Positions 62,249-64,000 of a stretch of 64,000 nucleotides of DNA are shown here, piece after piece. The translations under genes and the position numbers were made by a program. The notes beneath the pieces were generated by a model. It saw only the letters and a list, made by a program, of their open reading frames with translations. It was not told the DNA's origin and made no database searches. The stretch is taken from assembly GCF_017743935.1 (NCBI RefSeq), contig NZ_JAGHRE010000007.1, positions 186,001 to 250,000 on the forward strand, in the 5' to 3' direction. Source of the stretch: Tropicibacter sp. R16_0 (lineage in GTDB: Bacteria; Pseudomonadota; Alphaproteobacteria; Rhodobacterales; Rhodobacteraceae). Position 1 is the first letter of the stretch. Every line of letters starts with the position of its first letter.

Positions 62249-64000
62249 TCAGCTCAGCGCGTCGTTGCAGCGGCCACAAACCCCAGGGTTCTCATAGCGG
62301 CCGACATCTGGCAGGATCTTCCAGCAGCGTTGACATTTGGCGCCTTCTGCCTTTTCGAACACCACCGAAACACCGTTGATTTCCGGCACGCGGAAGGCCT
62401 CGGCCGGGGACGGATCGCCCGTCACGGACAAGCCGGATGTGATGCACAGGTCATCGACATCAAAGGTCGCCAGCAATTCACGGGTGTCCTTGTCATCGAT
62501 ATGCACCACGGGTGCTGCCTCAAGGCTGGACCCGATGACCTTCTCCCGGCGCTGGAGTTCCAGCGAGGCGGTCACGGCGCGACGCACGCGGCGCACCTTG
62601 GCCATGGCCTCTTCCAACTCGGCATTTCGCCAGTCGGCGGGCGTCTCGGGAAAGTCCACCAGATGGACCGAGCTGTCATCGCCTGGGAACCGCTCCAGCC
62701 AGACCTCTTCCATGGTGAAGACCAGAACCGGCGCGAGCCAGGTCGTCAGGCGGTGGAACAGGATGTCCAGAACCGTGCGTGCCGAACGGCGGCGCAGGGT
62801 GTCGCCGTCGCAGTAGAGCGCATCCTTGCGGATGTCGAAATAGAACGCCGACAGATCCACGGTGGCAAAGTTGAACACCGCGCTGAACACGCCCTGGAAG
62901 TCGAACTTGGCATAACCCTCGCGCACTTGCGCATCCAGCTCGGCCAAACGGCTCAACACCCAACGCTCCAGACGCGGCATGTCGGCGGGGTCGACCCGGT
63001 CGGCCTCGGTAAAGTCCGCAAGCGAACCCAGCATATACCGCATGGTGTTGCGAAGACGACGATAGCTGTCGGCGGTCCCTTTCAGGATCTCCGGCCCGAT
63101 CCGCTGGTCGGCGGTGTAGTCGGTCTGCGCCACCCACAGGCGCAGGATGTCGGCGCCGTATTGCTTGATGACTTCTTCCGGAACGATGGTATTGCCGAGC
63201 GATTTGGACATCTTCATGCCCTTCTCGTCCAGCGTGAAGCCGTGCGTCACCACGTTGCGATAAGGCGCGCGGCCCTTGGTACCGCAAGCCTGCAACAGCG
63301 AGGAATGGAACCAGCCGCGGTGCTGGTCGGTGCCTTCCATGTAGACGTCGGCGATACCGTCCTCGGTCCCGTCTTCGCGGTCGCGCAGAACAAAGGCGTG
63401 CGTAGAGCCAGAATCGAACCACACATCCAGCACGTCAAACACCTGATCATAGGCGTCCGGATCGGCGATGCCGTCCAGAACCTTGGCCTTGAACCCGTCT
63501 TCGTACCAGACATCGGCACCGTGTTCTTTGAACTCGGCCTTGATGCGGGCGTTGAGGTCTGCGTTGCGCAGCAGGTAATCGGCATCTGTGGGCAGCGCGC
63601 CCTTTTTGGTGAAGCAGGTCAGCGGCACGCCCCAGGCGCGTTGACGCGAGAGAACCCAATCGGGGCGATCCTCGATCATCGAGAACAGACGGTTGCGGCC
63701 GCGCTGCGGCGTCCATTTCACCAGCTCGTCGATCGAACGCAGGGCGCGTTCGCGGATGGTATCGCCCATCTCGCCCATGCCGTCGTCCAGCTTGCGGTCG
63801 ACAGAGGCAAACCACTGCGGCGTGTTGCGATAGATGATCGGAGCCTTCGAGCGCCACGAGTGCGGATAGCTGTGCTTGATCTTACCACGCGCCAGCAGGC
63901 CGCCAACCTCGACCAGCTTGTCGATAACGGTCTTGTTGGCGTCGCCCTCTCCGCCTTTGCGGGATAGAATGAACTTGCCACCAAAGAACGGCAGATCAGC
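62249..64000 (-). CDS. ileS: Isoleucine--tRNA ligase, C-terminal part
   Basis: Class I synthetase charging tRNA-Ile. The visible 583 codons are open to the window edge, so the N-terminus (HIGH motif and part of the editing domain) is missing. The KMSKS motif (GMKMSKSLGNTIVPEEV), the anticodon-binding domain, and a C-terminal zinc finger with CQRCWKILPD and CGRCND are all present. No frameshift is seen. It is followed by the P1 peptidase gene. Confidence 0.97.
   Translation of the reverse strand, partial: ADLPFFGGKFILSRKGGEGDANKTVIDKLVEVGGLLARGKIKHSYPHSWRSKAPIIYRNTPQWFASVDRKLDDGMGEMGDTIRERALRSIDELVKWTPQRGRNRLFSMIEDRPDWVLSRQRAWGVPLTCFTKKGALPTDADYLLRNADLNARIKAEFKEHGADVWYEDGFKAKVLDGIADPDAYDQVFDVLDVWFDSGSTHAFVLRDREDGTEDGIADVYMEGTDQHRGWFHSSLLQACGTKGRAPYRNVVTHGFTLDEKGMKMSKSLGNTIVPEEVIKQYGADILRLWVAQTDYTADQRIGPEILKGTADSYRRLRNTMRYMLGSLADFTEADRVDPADMPRLERWVLSRLAELDAQVREGYAKFDFQGVFSAVFNFATVDLSAFYFDIRKDALYCDGDTLRRRSARTVLDILFHRLTTWLAPVLVFTMEEVWLERFPGDDSSVHLVDFPETPADWRNAELEEAMAKVRRVRRAVTASLELQRREKVIGSSLEAAPVVHIDDKDTRELLATFDVDDLCITSGLSVTGDPSPAEAFRVPEINGVSVVFEKAEGAKCQRCWKILPDVGRYENPGVCGRCNDALS

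Overview
This window looks like a chromosomal segment of a marine Rhodobacterales (Roseobacter-group) alphaproteobacterium. The evidence is a GC-rich, tightly packed gene order, an aa3 oxidase operon ending in SURF1 and threonine synthase, fhs-chorismate mutase-folD, a compact Tad pilus locus with very short Flp pilins, a phosphatidylcholine-synthase-like gene, and frequent ATGA/TGATG start-stop overlaps. Genus assignment (Ruegeria-like) is a guess. I see no tRNA, rRNA, CRISPR array, insertion sequence or prophage.

Layout: 1-5.4 kb (minus strand) is the oxidase operon ctaC-ctaB-small membrane protein-ctaG-ctaE-SURF1, followed by the 3' part of thrC. A perfect FNR-type palindrome lies between ctaC and the divergent tldD. 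7-15 kb holds a two-gene ribbon-helix-helix module, dprA, topA, the ketoacid CoA-transferase pair scoAB, and an Lrp regulator beside a collapsed LysE exporter remnant and a DUF2000 gene. 15-28.5 kb is the Tad (Flp pilus) locus: a lytic transglycosylase (divergent), two flp pilins, cpaB, cpaC, an OmpA-type lipoprotein, cpaE/tadZ, tadA, tadB, tadC, two TPR lipoproteins, the prepilin peptidase tadV and an AAA+ ATPase. Three promoters in this locus share a CGAATTGG motif. 28.7-32.6 kb has the ligase-associated helicase/PdeM pair and a membrane LytTR regulator. 32.7-36.9 kb has a frameshifted thioesterase, C1-folate genes (fhs, folD) around a chorismate mutase, and a MOSC protein. 37-49 kb (minus strand) carries ftsH, tilS, the complete Tol-Pal set (ybgC, tolQ, tolR, tolA, tolB, pal, cpoB), a MazG-like enzyme and ruvCAB. 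49-64 kb has a DUF1127 gene with a strong operator-like palindrome, prmA, MATE and MFS transporters, a lipoprotein with a disrupted signal peptide, priA, a transaldolase-family aldolase, DUF484-xerC, a CDP-alcohol phosphatidyltransferase, a GreA-domain protein, an alkyl-DNA repair transferase, a P1-family peptidase and the 3' part of ileS.

Most of the content is housekeeping. The parts most worth a second look are (i) the Tad locus, with unusual Asp5 pilins, a terminator between the pilins, a shared promoter code, no TadE/F/G and an unclassified AAA+ ATPase; (ii) a pair of about 186-bp intergenic elements that fold into the same multibranched structure although their sequences differ; (iii) operator-like palindromes upstream of ctaC/tldD, the RHH gene, DUF1127 and the GreA-like gene; and (iv) three decay or frameshift events (LysE remnant, PaaI thioesterase, lipoprotein leader).
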